A stretch of DNA of 64,000 nt from Glutamicibacter sp. JC586 (GCF_009805585.1 NZ_VHIN01000010.1:248001-312000); one strand, 5' to 3'. Shown: positions 19,509 to 28,409, numbered from the stretch's first letter. The notes: generated by a model not told the origin, from the letters alone. Numbers and translations: made by a program.

Positions 19509-20960
19509 ATGACTGTAGATAGCGACACGCCAGTACCCCAGAGCCAAGATGATGAACTCAAGCGGGTGATCGGTCCCAAGCTGCTGCTATTCCTCATCAT
19601 GGGCGATATCATCGGCGCAGGCATTTTTGCCATCACCGGCAAGGTGGCAGGACAGGTTGGTGGCGCCGCATGGGTGCCATTCTTGGTCGCCTTCGCCATT
19701 GCCACCCTGACCGCTTTCAGCTACCTGGAGCTGGTCACCAAATACCCTCACGCCGCTGGCGCTGCACTCTATGTGCATAAAGCCTTCGGCATTCACTTTG
19801 TCACCTTTATTGTCGCGTTCACCGTGGCTTGTTCTGGCATCACCAGTGCTGCGACCTCGGCAACCTTGGTGGGTCAGAACCTGCTGATTGGTTTCGGCCA
19901 GTTCATCGACGGCGTTCCCACGACCCCCCAAGCGGGCATGTGGGCCGCGATCGCCATCATCGTCATCCTTGCGCTGATCAACTTACGTGGCGTGGGCGAG
20001 AGCGTGAAGTTCAACCTGGTGTTGACCATCGTTACCTTGACCATCATGGCCTTGATCATTGGCATCGGCTTCTCGGTCATTGCTAGCGGTCAGGGCGATG
20101 TCTCCCGCCTAGTGGCATTTGAAACCCCGTCGGATCGCAGCCTGTTTGCTGCAGTCACTATGGGTACCGCGATCGCCTTCTTCGCGATGGTTGGTTTTGA
20201 AGACTCCGTGAACTTGGTAGAAGAGACCAAGAACCCAAACAAGATCTTCCCTAAGATCATGCTGATCGGTTTGGGTCTGTGTGCGGTGATTTACATACTG
20301 GTCGCAGTCACCGTGATCATGGTGATTCCTACCGGTGACCTGTTGAACCCGAAGAACCCTGATGCTGGCGTCCTCTTGGATGTGGTGCGTATTGGTGCTC
20401 CGAATATCCCAGTTGACGCAATCTTCCCGTTCTTCACTGTTTTTGCAGTGGTCAACACCGCCTTGTTGAACATGCTGATGGCTAGCCGTTTGTTGTACGG
20501 CATGGCGCGCCAGGGCGTGTTGCCACAGTTCATGGGCAAGGTGCATTCCACCCGCAAGTCCCCATGGGTAGCGATTCTGTTCAGCACCGCGCTGGCTATC
20601 GCTTTGGTGGCCTACGTAAACCTCGACAGCGAGAACGGCATCGTTGGTTCCCTCGGTGGAACCACCGCGCTGTTGCTGTTGTGCGTCTTTGCAGTGGTGA
20701 ATGTGTCACTGCTGGTTTTGCGTCGCGAAAAGGCGCCGAAGGATGCCTTCCGCGCACCGACCGTCATTCCGATTCTCGGCGTGATCTTCTGTCTATTCCT
20801 CGCCGGCCCGTGGGCCCGTTCGCGTGCGGACTGGATTCAGTACGAGATTGCCGGATTGCTGATGGTGATCGGTGTGGTGCTGTGGGCTATCACTTGGGTT
20901 GCTAACCGCATCAATTACAAGAAGGGTGTCATTGCCACCCGTCCGGGTCACTTCGAGTAA
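19509..20960 (+). CDS. APC-family amino acid permease
   Basis: A 483-residue membrane protein with about twelve hydrophobic segments, of the amino acid-polyamine-organocation superfamily. The first helix motif GDIIGAGIFAITGKVAG, with its unwound Gly stretch, is the substrate-binding signature, and MASRLLYGMARQGVLP is the conserved loop after helix 8. Such proteins import amino acids in exchange for protons or sodium. The sequence does not fix the substrate. AAGGAG lies upstream. It is a single-gene unit ending at a strong bidirectional hairpin. Confidence 0.88.
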   Translation: MTVDSDTPVPQSQDDELKRVIGPKLLLFLIMGDIIGAGIFAITGKVAGQVGGAAWVPFLVAFAIATLTAFSYLELVTKYPHAAGAALYVHKAFGIHFVTFIVAFTVACSGITSAATSATLVGQNLLIGFGQFIDGVPTTPQAGMWAAIAIIVILALINLRGVGESVKFNLVLTIVTLTIMALIIGIGFSVIASGQGDVSRLVAFETPSDRSLFAAVTMGTAIAFFAMVGFEDSVNLVEETKNPNKIFPKIMLIGLGLCAVIYILVAVTVIMVIPTGDLLNPKNPDAGVLLDVVRIGAPNIPVDAIFPFFTVFAVVNTALLNMLMASRLLYGMARQGVLPQFMGKVHSTRKSPWVAILFSTALAIALVAYVNLDSENGIVGSLGGTTALLLLCVFAVVNVSLLVLRREKAPKDAFRAPTVIPILGVIFCLFLAGPWARSRADWIQYEIAGLLMVIGVVLWAITWVANRINYKKGVIATRPGHFE

Positions 20961-20973
20961 AGAGTTTCCCTTC

Positions 20974-21015
20974 AAAGCTGTAGGCCACCGAATATTTTCG
21001 GTGGCCTACAGCTTT
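20974..21015. terminator. bidirectional hairpin terminator
   Basis: A 19-bp perfect inverted repeat (20974-20992 and 20997-21015) with a 4-nt TATT loop lies between the convergent permease and RNase H genes. The right side is followed by TTCTTCC, the left is preceded by A/T sequence in the other direction. Confidence 0.88.
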
Positions 21016-21038
21016 TCTTCCCTTAACAGCGCGTGCTT

Positions 21039-21971
21039 CTAGGCTGACTGCTGAAAAGTCTCTTGCCTAAATCGAAGCTTCCAGCCGCTGACACCTAGCT
21101 GCCACCATGAAGAAACAACGAGCACTTCTGATTGCGACGGCTTCATTCGGTAAGCCAAGAGCACCATATCGTCACTGACCTGACGGGTGGCCAAAACTTG
21201 AATTGGTCCAGTCTCTGGTAGTGAAGCACCGGACTCAAGCAGGGCACCAACGGTGGCCACGTCCAGCAGTCCACCAAGGCGGGTGATCTCTTGATAGCTG
21301 GGGTGCAGGAAATCCTTGAGCTCGTTGAACCTAGTGCGAATTTGTGAGTCTAAGAAACCCAATTCCAGCTCGTAGACGGTGGCCGCAAAATCTGCGGTAG
21401 CCGGTGCTGGGTCGGTAACCTCATTGATTGATGCGCTGCCGGTATTTTGCTGGACAGACTCCGGATCCACGTCAGCGCCCTTGACTGCCGAGGTTTGCGA
21501 GCGGTCGGCCACATAGCCGGGGCCTGCATCCGGTGCGGTGCCCTGCTGGTGGGCTGTGGCAGCTGCCCGAGCGCGATCATCTGCGGCCTCGTTCAGGTCG
21601 TGACCGGCGTGCCCCTTGACCCATTCGAAGGTGTACTTTCGCCCAGCGATGGCGGCGTCTAGTTCCTTGAGAATGTCTTGGTTCAGTACTTGTTTGCCGT
21701 CGGCTTTTTTCCAACCGCGCTTTTTCCAGCCTGGCATCCATTTGCTGATGCAGTTGATAGCGTACTGCGAGTCGCAGAGAATCTTGAGTTCTTCATCCGG
21801 TAGGTGTTCCGTGGCCCTAAACAATTCGAGAACGGCTTGGAGCTCCCCCATGTTATTGGTCCCGTGGTCCCAACCACCGGCGGCCCAATTGTTCTCATCC
21901 ACGTACCAGGCCCAGCCGGCCGGTCCAGGATTACCGAGGGCGGATCCGTCTGCAGCTGCAATGATCGTCAT
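21039..21971 (-). CDS. RNase HI fused to a C-terminal DUF4440/SnoaL-like domain
   Basis: A 310-residue protein. Residues 1-140 are a type 1 RNase H with catalytic Asp8, Glu43, Asp67 and Asp131 and the flexible-loop His121, so it should cut RNA in RNA-DNA hybrids. It also carries the basic protrusion (WKKRGWKK, 82-89). After a linker of about 50 residues, residues 190-310 form a second domain (VYELELGFLDSQIRTRFNEL ... SSWWQLGVSGWKLRF), with the strand-helix pattern of DUF4440/SnoaL-like small-ligand or enzyme domains. Usual RNase HI is about 150 residues, so the added half is notable. AGGA sits 7 nt before the ATG. The C-terminal assignment is by pattern and less sure. Confidence 0.82.
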   Translation of the reverse strand: MTIIAAADGSALGNPGPAGWAWYVDENNWAAGGWDHGTNNMGELQAVLELFRATEHLPDEELKILCDSQYAINCISKWMPGWKKRGWKKADGKQVLNQDILKELDAAIAGRKYTFEWVKGHAGHDLNEAADDRARAAATAHQQGTAPDAGPGYVADRSQTSAVKGADVDPESVQQNTGSASINEVTDPAPATADFAATVYELELGFLDSQIRTRFNELKDFLHPSYQEITRLGGLLDVATVGALLESGASLPETGPIQVLATRQVSDDMVLLAYRMKPSQSEVLVVSSWWQLGVSGWKLRFRQETFQQSA

Positions 21972-22077
21972 ACTTTAATCCTGCCACGTCCTGCATGAGT
22001 CGCCGACTTACCCGTTACCCCATGTCGTGCACGGTTCGGCGTCTCTAGTTGTTGATGCGACGGACATGGGCAAGAAA

Positions 22078-22125
22078 CCCCGAGGCCTACTGCGGCCGTG
22101 AGTACGGGCTCAGTAGATCTCGGGG
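22078..22125 (-). terminator. terminator downstream of the hydroquinone-reductase-like gene
   Basis: CCCCGAG...CTCGGGG forms the base of a long hairpin (22078-22125), with 13 of 15 pairs in the stem. On the minus strand it is followed by TTTCTTG, which fits a factor-independent terminator for the gene ending at 22155. Confidence 0.75.
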
Positions 22126-22154
22126 TCAGCTTCGACGCGTAGTAGCCGCGCGAC

Positions 22155-23264
22155 CTAGGCCGGGTAGAGCGGGTTGTGACCGGCCTCGACTTGCTCCTCA
22201 GGACGGACTTCACATGGGGCCGTGCCATCAAGGAATGGACCATTATCGGCCAGCTGATCGCGTCCGGGAAGTTCAAGCCAGTTCTGTAATTCCGGACCCT
22301 TCGGGATGATCTGGGTTGGGTTGATGTCCTCGTGCACCACGTAATAGTGCGCCTTGATCTGTTCAAAGTCGATGGTGTCACCAAAGCCAGGGGTCTGGAA
22401 CAGGTCACGGGCGTAGCCCCAAAGGTTAGGCATCTCGATGAGCTTGTTGCGGTTGGTCTTGAAGTGACCGTGATAGACCGGGTCAAAACGGACCAAAGTG
22501 GTAAATAGTCGCACGTCTGCCTCGGTGATGTAATCCCCCATGAGGAAGCGTCGAGTAGCTAGTCGTTCCTCGAGGAAGTCGAGGGTAGTGAACAGCCGGT
22601 CATAGGCGTCCTCGTAGGACTTTTGATCCCCGGCAAAGCCCGCACGGTAAACCCCGTTGTTGACCTCTGTGAAAATTCTCTTGATTAGTGGGAGCATCTC
22701 GTCGAGCTGGTCTTCGGGGATCAGATTCGGTGCGCCGTCACGGTGAAACTCTTTCCACTGCGTGGACAGATCCCAAGTGATTTGCGGATAGTCATTGGTC
22801 ACGACAGCTCCACTAGGGACGTCCACAATGGCTGGAACGGTAATGCCACGAGGGTAGTCGGCAAAGCGCTTGAAGTAGTTTTCTTGGATGCGCTCGGTAC
22901 CCAGGACCGGGTCTTTTCCCTCTGGGTCCAAGTCGAAGGTCCAGCTGCGCGCATCGTGGGTTGGTCCAGGAAGTCCCACGGAGATGGCTTCTTCCAGGCC
23001 AAGCAGGCGGCGAACAATCAGTGTGCGGTTGGCCCACGGGCAGGCGCGAGCAGCGACTAGGCGATAGCGTCCTGCTTCGACCGGCCACAATTGGGCACCT
23101 TCGGAAACTCCGGCGAAGGGGTGACCGATCTTGGAGTCAGTGTTTTCGCTACTGTAGTTCTTGGGGTTGGCGTCAGCGACGATTCGGTCTTGGATGTAGT
23201 TGGCGTCCCGGGTGAATTCTCCACCGGTAACGTAGGCGCCCTTGGTTGAATATTCTTCGCTCAT
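22155..23264 (-). CDS. glutathionyl-hydroquinone reductase-like protein (ECM4/YqjG/PcpF family)
   Basis: A 369-residue xi-class glutathione-transferase-like protein. The active site is Cys75 in RACPWANR, matching the CPWAHR of YqjG, with a thioredoxin-fold N domain and an all-helical C domain (ITEADVRLFTTLVRFDPVYHGHFK). In other bacteria it removes glutathione from glutathionylated hydroquinones. Actinobacteria use mycothiol instead, so the thiol partner here is probably mycothiol, by inference. A MarR-type regulator is divergent 229 bp away and could control it. Confidence 0.82.
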   Translation of the reverse strand: MSEEYSTKGAYVTGGEFTRDANYIQDRIVADANPKNYSSENTDSKIGHPFAGVSEGAQLWPVEAGRYRLVAARACPWANRTLIVRRLLGLEEAISVGLPGPTHDARSWTFDLDPEGKDPVLGTERIQENYFKRFADYPRGITVPAIVDVPSGAVVTNDYPQITWDLSTQWKEFHRDGAPNLIPEDQLDEMLPLIKRIFTEVNNGVYRAGFAGDQKSYEDAYDRLFTTLDFLEERLATRRFLMGDYITEADVRLFTTLVRFDPVYHGHFKTNRNKLIEMPNLWGYARDLFQTPGFGDTIDFEQIKAHYYVVHEDINPTQIIPKGPELQNWLELPGRDQLADNGPFLDGTAPCEVRPEEQVEAGHNPLYPA

Positions 23265-23493
23265 TCTTTGCCTCCAAAGTCCTCACATGCCGTGCGCGAT
23301 TTCTCGGTATCCACTTCGAGCCTAGAACAACTGCCTTGCGTTGAACATCGTGAGGTGAATATCTACTGTGGCCCGGTGACTACTGCCATTTGCTTGACGC
23401 GTCATCAGTTATTGCCAAAAGCAACTTTACACGAGATAATTGATGCGTCAACAAAATTCTATCGATGAACACAGACTAAGGGTGAGAAAGAAA

Positions 23494-23982
23494 ATGACAA
23501 GCGATCAGACCCGCTGGCTAACCGACGGCGAGCAGGACCTCTGGCGCACCATCCGCGAATTCCTTTGGCAATTCCCTAGCGCCATGGACCGCCAGTTGCT
23601 CCGCGATTCACAGATGCAGTCCGGAGAATATTCTGTCTTGGCCGTGCTATCCGAAGCACCCACCCCTAGTCTACGTCCGGCAGATATGGCAGAGGCACTA
23701 CGCTGGGACCGCTCACGCCTATCTCACCTCTTGCGTCGCATGGAAGCCAAAGGGCTGATCAGTCGCTGCTCGGATGAGACCGATCGACGCGGCCACCAAA
23801 TTGGGCTCACCGAACAGGGACTAGAAACCGTCAAGAGCGCAGCCCCTCACCATGTCACCTTTGTGCGTGAAACCCTTTTTGACTCGCTCGACGCCGATGA
23901 ACTCAAAGCATTGGAATCTGCGTTACCCAAAATCTTGGACTCCCTGGAACGCCAAGGCCTGAAAGACTCGAGCTGCTCATAG
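23494..23982 (+). CDS. MarR-family transcriptional regulator
   Basis: A 162-residue winged-helix regulator. The helix-turn-helix and wing lie in RPADMAEALRWDRSRLSHLLRRMEAKGLI and DETDRRGHQIGLT. I take the ATG at 23494, with AGGGTGAG upstream, rather than a start 54 nt earlier. It is divergent from the hydroquinone-reductase-like gene and convergent with an ABC exporter, with only 9 bp between the stops. MarR proteins usually bind phenolic or other toxic compounds and repress neighbouring detoxification genes, so the divergent reductase is the likeliest target. Confidence 0.85.
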   Translation: MTSDQTRWLTDGEQDLWRTIREFLWQFPSAMDRQLLRDSQMQSGEYSVLAVLSEAPTPSLRPADMAEALRWDRSRLSHLLRRMEAKGLISRCSDETDRRGHQIGLTEQGLETVKSAAPHHVTFVRETLFDSLDADELKALESALPKILDSLERQGLKDSSCS

Positions 23983-23991
23983 CGGCAACTT

Positions 23992-25836
23992 CTAGCGGCT
24001 CTGCGCTGCCAACTCGCTGTTGCGCACCAGATCCGCGAACCGGCCACCACACTCAACCAACTCGTCAAAGGTTCCGGACTCGATAATCCGTCCATGCTCC
24101 AGAACAACAATTCGATCCGCGCGCATCACGGTGCTCAACCGGTGGGCAATCAGTAGGGTCGTGCGTCCAACGGCCAGCTCGTCCAGAGCACGCTGAACCA
24201 AAGCTTCAGTCACGGTGTCCAGGGCACTGGTTGCTTCATCGAGCACCAGCACCTTGGGCTGACGCAACATGGTTCGCGCGATAGCCAAGCGTTGTTGTTC
24301 CCCACCGGAGAACCGGTGTCCGCGCTGCCCAACTTCAGTGTCGATCCCCTGCGGCAAGCTGCGGATCAGTTCAGCGATTTGAGCAGCTTCGAGCACTTGC
24401 CACAACTGCTCTTCGCTGGCCTCGGGTGCAGCCCAGAGTAGGTTGGCTCGGACCGTGTCGTGCAATAGGTAGCTCTCCTGCGCCACCACCGAGACCACCT
24501 TGGAAAGCTCTTGTGGCGCATAGTCCTTCAGGTCCACCCCGTCGAGCAGTACCTGACCACCGGTCGGATCCAGCAAGCGGGGCAGCATGGATCCTAGAGT
24601 GGACTTTCCCGAGCCGGTAGACCCGACCACCGCGGTCATGGTTCCCGCCTCAAGAATTAGGTCCACCTTCTCCAAGGTGGTGCGATCCGATTGCGGGTAA
24701 CTGAAGGTGACATTGCGCAGTTCAACCTCACCGCGAATCTTCTCTACCTGAACCGGCTTGGGATCCTTGGCAACCGGTAGCTCTTGGTCAGTGTCCAGGT
24801 ATTCAAAGACTCGACTAAACAGCGCCATGGCCGAGACCCACTGGACGGATAGTTGCATCAGTCCCAAGACGGGGCGGAAGATACCCGCCTGCAACCCGGT
24901 GAAGGCAACGAGGGTACCGATGCTCATTCCGTCCCCGGTCACCGGCAAGCCGGCTGCGAGGTAGAGGGCTGCTGGAATCGCAGCGAAGATAATGCTCATG
25001 GTGGCCATACGCCAACGTCCGGCCAAAGCACTTTTCATTTCAAGGTCAATGAGCTTATGACTTGAATCAGCAAAGGCAGCTGCATCAGCGGAACCCGTAC
25101 CCATGATCTTGGAGAGGCGAACGCCGGAAATGCTCAGGCGTTCTTCGATCAGCGAGGTCAGGTTAGACATCTCTCGCTGGCGGCGCCCGGTGACGGCTCG
25201 ACGCAGCTTTGCCGTTTGCTTGGCCAATAAGATTGCTGGCGGGAAAACGATCAACGAAATCAGGCTCAGTTTCCACGAGATCGCGACCATCGCTACTGCG
25301 GTCGCGACGACTGTAGTCAGGTTTGAGGCGATGCTTGTTGCCGAGTTGGTGATGACCGACTGCATTTGCCCCACATCATTAATCAGTCGGGACTGCACGT
25401 CCCCGGAACGTGAATTAGTGAAGAAGCCCAGCGATTGCTTTTGTAGGTGAGTGAACAATCCCGTGCGCAGTCGGTGCATCACTCGTTGTCCCATCAAGGT
25501 GGCCCGCCAGGTTTGCACCACTTCCAGCACTGCAGTGGCTAGCGCAATCAGCACCAGTCCCCCGGCGCCAAAGACCAACAGGTGAACGTTGCTATTAGGA
25601 ATGGCATCATCGATGAGTTCGCGGACGATGAATGGCTGGGCCAGCCCAATGATGGAGGAAGCGACAATCAGCACAACGACAGCAATGACTGAGCCGAGAT
25701 GGGGCCGGAAGAGCTCGGCGACGCGCTTGAGGGACACCGGGTGTTCGGCCAGCCATTGCTTGTCCTGGACGGCGTTTTTCATTCGCCCACCCCCGGCTGC
25801 GCCCCCTGGATGCCCGGGCATTGATTTTGCGCTCAT
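23992..25836 (-). CDS. ABC exporter, fused permease and ATPase
   Basis: A 614-residue half-transporter of the MsbA/LmrA type: six membrane helices (residues about 40-330), then a nucleotide-binding domain with Walker A GSTGSGKSTLG, signature FSGGEQQRLAIA and Walker B VLVLDEATSALD. Two copies would form an exporter for lipids, drugs or peptides; the substrate is unknown. The ATG at 25836 has GGAGG 5 nt upstream; an upstream start at 25866 is less well supported. It is divergent from a MarR gene at 25940 and convergent with the MarR gene at 23494. The N-terminus is glycine-rich and disordered. Confidence 0.9.
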   Translation of the reverse strand: MSAKSMPGHPGGAAGGGRMKNAVQDKQWLAEHPVSLKRVAELFRPHLGSVIAVVVLIVASSIIGLAQPFIVRELIDDAIPNSNVHLLVFGAGGLVLIALATAVLEVVQTWRATLMGQRVMHRLRTGLFTHLQKQSLGFFTNSRSGDVQSRLINDVGQMQSVITNSATSIASNLTTVVATAVAMVAISWKLSLISLIVFPPAILLAKQTAKLRRAVTGRRQREMSNLTSLIEERLSISGVRLSKIMGTGSADAAAFADSSHKLIDLEMKSALAGRWRMATMSIIFAAIPAALYLAAGLPVTGDGMSIGTLVAFTGLQAGIFRPVLGLMQLSVQWVSAMALFSRVFEYLDTDQELPVAKDPKPVQVEKIRGEVELRNVTFSYPQSDRTTLEKVDLILEAGTMTAVVGSTGSGKSTLGSMLPRLLDPTGGQVLLDGVDLKDYAPQELSKVVSVVAQESYLLHDTVRANLLWAAPEASEEQLWQVLEAAQIAELIRSLPQGIDTEVGQRGHRFSGGEQQRLAIARTMLRQPKVLVLDEATSALDTVTEALVQRALDELAVGRTTLLIAHRLSTVMRADRIVVLEHGRIIESGTFDELVECGGRFADLVRNSELAAQSR

Positions 25837-25875
25837 GGACCCTCCTTCATCTTTCTTTTCACTCAAAGAATAGCA

Positions 25876-25886
25876 GAGGTTACCTC
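25876..25886 (-). promoter_or_regulatory. GAGGTTACCTC palindrome in the ABC exporter leader
   Basis: This near-perfect 11-bp palindrome lies 40 bp upstream of the ABC exporter start. It could be an operator for the divergent MarR protein. Evidence is only its symmetry and position. Confidence 0.25.
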
Positions 25887-25902
25887 ACTATGTGGTTCCA
25901 TC

Positions 25903-25932
25903 TTGAATTTGTTCTGAAGAACACACTATCCT
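25903..25932 (+). promoter_or_regulatory. marR promoter with operator in the spacer
   Basis: TTGAAT (25903-25908) and TATCCT (25927-25932), 18 bp apart, form a vegetative-type promoter. The palindrome TGTTCT-GA-AGAACA (25910-25923) sits between them, where a repressor would block polymerase. Transcription would begin near the ATG at 25940, and no Shine-Dalgarno is present, so the message is probably leaderless. MarR autorepression here is inference. Confidence 0.5.
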
Positions 25933-25939
25933 TGAAGCT

Positions 25940-26416
25940 ATGCACAACGAAGAGTCCAAGGATGACTTGGCAGATCTTTTCCTCCGGGCCTCACGCGTCA
26001 TTCGTGGACGCTGGCGAGAAAATTTGATCCCGTTAGGAATTACCCCGCACCAATCGCGGGTATTGAGCTTGCTCAGCCATGCAGAACCCGAAGGCCTTCG
26101 CAACTCACAGCTGGCCGACAAACTACATATCGCCGCTCGCTCTACCACTGAGGTGGTGGACCAGTTGGAGGAAAAGCAGCTGATCATCCGCACCCCGGAC
26201 CCAGCGGACCGTCGCGCCACCCTCATTACGCTCAGTGCCAGTGGAAAGGCACAGATTGGCGAGCTGTCCCGACTGCGCAGGGAAGGCATGGATAGCTACT
26301 TCGACAAGCTCTCCCCCAAAGATCGCAAGGAACTAACTCGACTCTTGGAAGTACTAGACCGAGAGAATCCGCGCCCGCCACGTGGCGATTGTAAACCGAT
26401 CGGCCGGGACAAATAA
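25940..26416 (+). CDS. MarR-family transcriptional regulator
   Basis: A 158-residue winged-helix protein with the recognition helix in IAARSTTEVVDQLEEKQLI and wing DPADRRATLITLS. The family senses toxic organic molecules and is usually a repressor. It is divergent from the ABC exporter, sharing a 103-bp region that holds two palindromes, so it is the obvious candidate regulator of that exporter and of itself. There is no Shine-Dalgarno and the predicted start of transcription falls at the ATG, so it is probably a leaderless gene. It ends at a bidirectional hairpin before the siderophore locus. Confidence 0.88.
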   Translation: MHNEESKDDLADLFLRASRVIRGRWRENLIPLGITPHQSRVLSLLSHAEPEGLRNSQLADKLHIAARSTTEVVDQLEEKQLIIRTPDPADRRATLITLSASGKAQIGELSRLRREGMDSYFDKLSPKDRKELTRLLEVLDRENPRPPRGDCKPIGRDK

Positions 26417-26426
26417 GTTTAGTGAA

Positions 26427-26472
26427 AAGTGGCGGTGCTGAGAACGTCTCACAGTTCCCAGCACCGCCACTT
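26427..26472. terminator. bidirectional hairpin terminator
   Basis: AAGTGGCGGTGCTG (26427-26440) pairs perfectly with CAGCACCGCCACTT (26459-26472); GAAC and GTTC extend the stem inside. It lies between the convergent MarR and siderophore genes. Confidence 0.82.
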
Positions 26473-26498
26473 CATGCCAATTTTTCTTGCGATAGAGC

Positions 26499-28406
26499 CT
26501 AGTTTTCGGTCTTACCTCGACGCCAGTACCCCATGAAGGCCACCTGCTTACGGTCAAGCCCTGCTTCTCGCACCAGGTACCGACGCATTTCCTTGACCGT
26601 GGCAGCTTCCCCGGCAACCCACGCATAAAACGGCGCCTTGTTAGCCTGGCCGGTCTCCCAGAGGATCTGCGAATCAATATCAATATCCTCGGGCTCAGCG
26701 TTGGTGTCCACCACGCCGGCCGCCGGAATGGCCACTACCTGCTTTAAGGTCGAGCGCAACAACTGGCCATGCTCACTGGTTCCACGAGTCAGCCACTGCA
26801 CCGACACACCGGAACGGGTCGACGCTCCAAGAATATCCGTGGTTTCCGGAACCTCAATCAACGCATGTCCGGTGACATGCGAAGGCAAAGACTCCAGGAT
26901 TGCGCAGATGGCTGGGGCCGCCGTCTCATCCCCTGCCAAGAGAATACGGCTGGCATCACCAGGACGGAACTCGATGCCACCATACGTCGAATCATTCAGG
27001 AACTTGTTTGGCCCCAACAAGAGCAGCTGGTCCCCCACTTCCGCCTGATCACCAAATTCGGTGGCCGGACCGCCGTGCAATTTTCCATCGACCATATGCC
27101 CGTGCATCACAAAATCAATGTCCAGCTCAGCGGTGAGCCCAACGTTATCGCGGTGCCCAGCTTCACGGAAGGCCCGGACGGTATAGGTGCGCATATAGCC
27201 GCGGGTATCAGGATCAATGGACAGCCACCGCTTATACCACCCAACCTGTTCGGCCGGGCTGGTCATCGCCTGCGGGCGCATGGAGGCGATTTCCTCGGTC
27301 AGTGCGCTCCCGCCAGCCGGTGGCAACAGCAGCTTGATACGCATATCCAGCGGGTGTGAGTTAGTCCCGAAGTAATCTAGGTCGCTACCGCTGAGGGTCA
27401 GTCGGCGGAAGGACGGCGAAAGTTCCTGACGGCTAATCACCGTCGCCTCAAAGGCCAAAGTTGGCACGTGTTCGTAGGCTGGGCGAGCCCGATCTTCCTC
27501 GGCGCTACCCTGCTCAGCTTCAACGTCAACAACGCTCTTAGCTTCTCCAGCCGATGGCTCTAACGCTTGTGGTTCGCTGCGGAAAATGCCCTTGGAGGCC
27601 AACACCTCTTCGGTACGCAAAACTCGGTGACGACCAATAGGCAGGACCAAGGGTGTGCCGCCCACCGGATCTGGAATCACACGGCTAGGCATACCAAAGA
27701 CGTCCTTGACGGTCTTTTCGGTGACCACCTCGTTGGGGTGACCGGCAGCGTAGATCTTGCCATGGCGCAGAGCCACCAAATAGTCCGCGTAGCGCGCAGC
27801 CAAGTTCAAATCATGCAGCACGATCACCACGGTGATGCCGCGGCTTCGATTCAATTCGCTGACCACGTCCAGCACCTCAAGCTGATGCGCCACGTCCAAG
27901 AAGGTGGTGGGCTCATCGAGCAGAAGCAGGTCAGTTTCCTGTGCCAGGGCCATGGCGATCCAGACGCGCTGACGTTGTCCACCGGAAAGCTCATCCACCG
28001 CACGGTCGGCCAACTCGGTAGTCCCGGTCATCTCCATGGCATGGTTCACCGCCGCTTCGTCTTCGGCGGAGAAGCGCTTGAATAGGCCCTGGTGTGGGTA
28101 GCGACCACGACTGATCAGCTCACGTGCGGTAATGCCATCCGGTGCGGTCGGCGACTGTGGCAGCAGCCCCAAGGTCTTAGCAACTTCCTTGGCCGGCTTA
28201 CTATGAATATCCGCACCGTCTAATAGCACCTGACCGCCAGTGGGTTTGAGCAGTCGAGACAGCGCACGCAAAAGTGTGGATTTACCACAGCCATTGGCCC
28301 CCACCACGATGCTCACCTGCCCGGTGGGAATGTCCAAAGACAGTTCATCAACGATGGTGACCTTGTCATAGGCCAAGGTCAGATCGCTAGCCTGCAAAGT
28401 GGCCAT
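26499..28406 (-). CDS. siderophore ABC transporter ATPase fused to a siderophore-interacting flavoreductase
   Basis: A 635-residue fusion. Residues 1-265 are a FecE/FhuC-type ATPase with Walker A GANGCGKSTLL, signature LSGGQRQRVWIA and Walker B LLLLDEPTTFLD. After an acidic linker (about 275-310) comes a full siderophore-interacting protein (SIP) domain: the FAD-binding RTYTVRAF motif, the GPNKF loop and the C-terminal FYAWVAGEAATVKEMRRYL and GYWRRGK. The first part would power ferri-siderophore import; the second would reduce ferric iron with NAD(P)H to release it inside the cell. The two steps are usually separate proteins. It begins 3 bp after the upstream permease stop. Confidence 0.9.
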   Translation of the reverse strand: MATLQASDLTLAYDKVTIVDELSLDIPTGQVSIVVGANGCGKSTLLRALSRLLKPTGGQVLLDGADIHSKPAKEVAKTLGLLPQSPTAPDGITARELISRGRYPHQGLFKRFSAEDEAAVNHAMEMTGTTELADRAVDELSGGQRQRVWIAMALAQETDLLLLDEPTTFLDVAHQLEVLDVVSELNRSRGITVVIVLHDLNLAARYADYLVALRHGKIYAAGHPNEVVTEKTVKDVFGMPSRVIPDPVGGTPLVLPIGRHRVLRTEEVLASKGIFRSEPQALEPSAGEAKSVVDVEAEQGSAEEDRARPAYEHVPTLAFEATVISRQELSPSFRRLTLSGSDLDYFGTNSHPLDMRIKLLLPPAGGSALTEEIASMRPQAMTSPAEQVGWYKRWLSIDPDTRGYMRTYTVRAFREAGHRDNVGLTAELDIDFVMHGHMVDGKLHGGPATEFGDQAEVGDQLLLLGPNKFLNDSTYGGIEFRPGDASRILLAGDETAAPAICAILESLPSHVTGHALIEVPETTDILGASTRSGVSVQWLTRGTSEHGQLLRSTLKQVVAIPAAGVVDTNAEPEDIDIDSQILWETGQANKAPFYAWVAGEAATVKEMRRYLVREAGLDRKQVAFMGYWRRGKTEN

Positions 28407-28409
28407 GGG

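Noticed and set aside
19495-19512. Tiny M-I-S-I-A ORF overlapping the permease start
   Set aside because: Its ATG abuts the AAGGAG with no spacer, so it could not be initiated from that site.
21968-22486. 172-codon minus-strand frame overlapping the hydroquinone-reductase-like gene
   Set aside because: Repetitive Thr/Ser/Arg sequence in an alternate frame of a well-supported gene and its terminator.
23268-23468. 66-codon plus-strand frame between the reductase-like and MarR genes
   Set aside because: No ribosome site or domain; it lies in the divergent promoter region.
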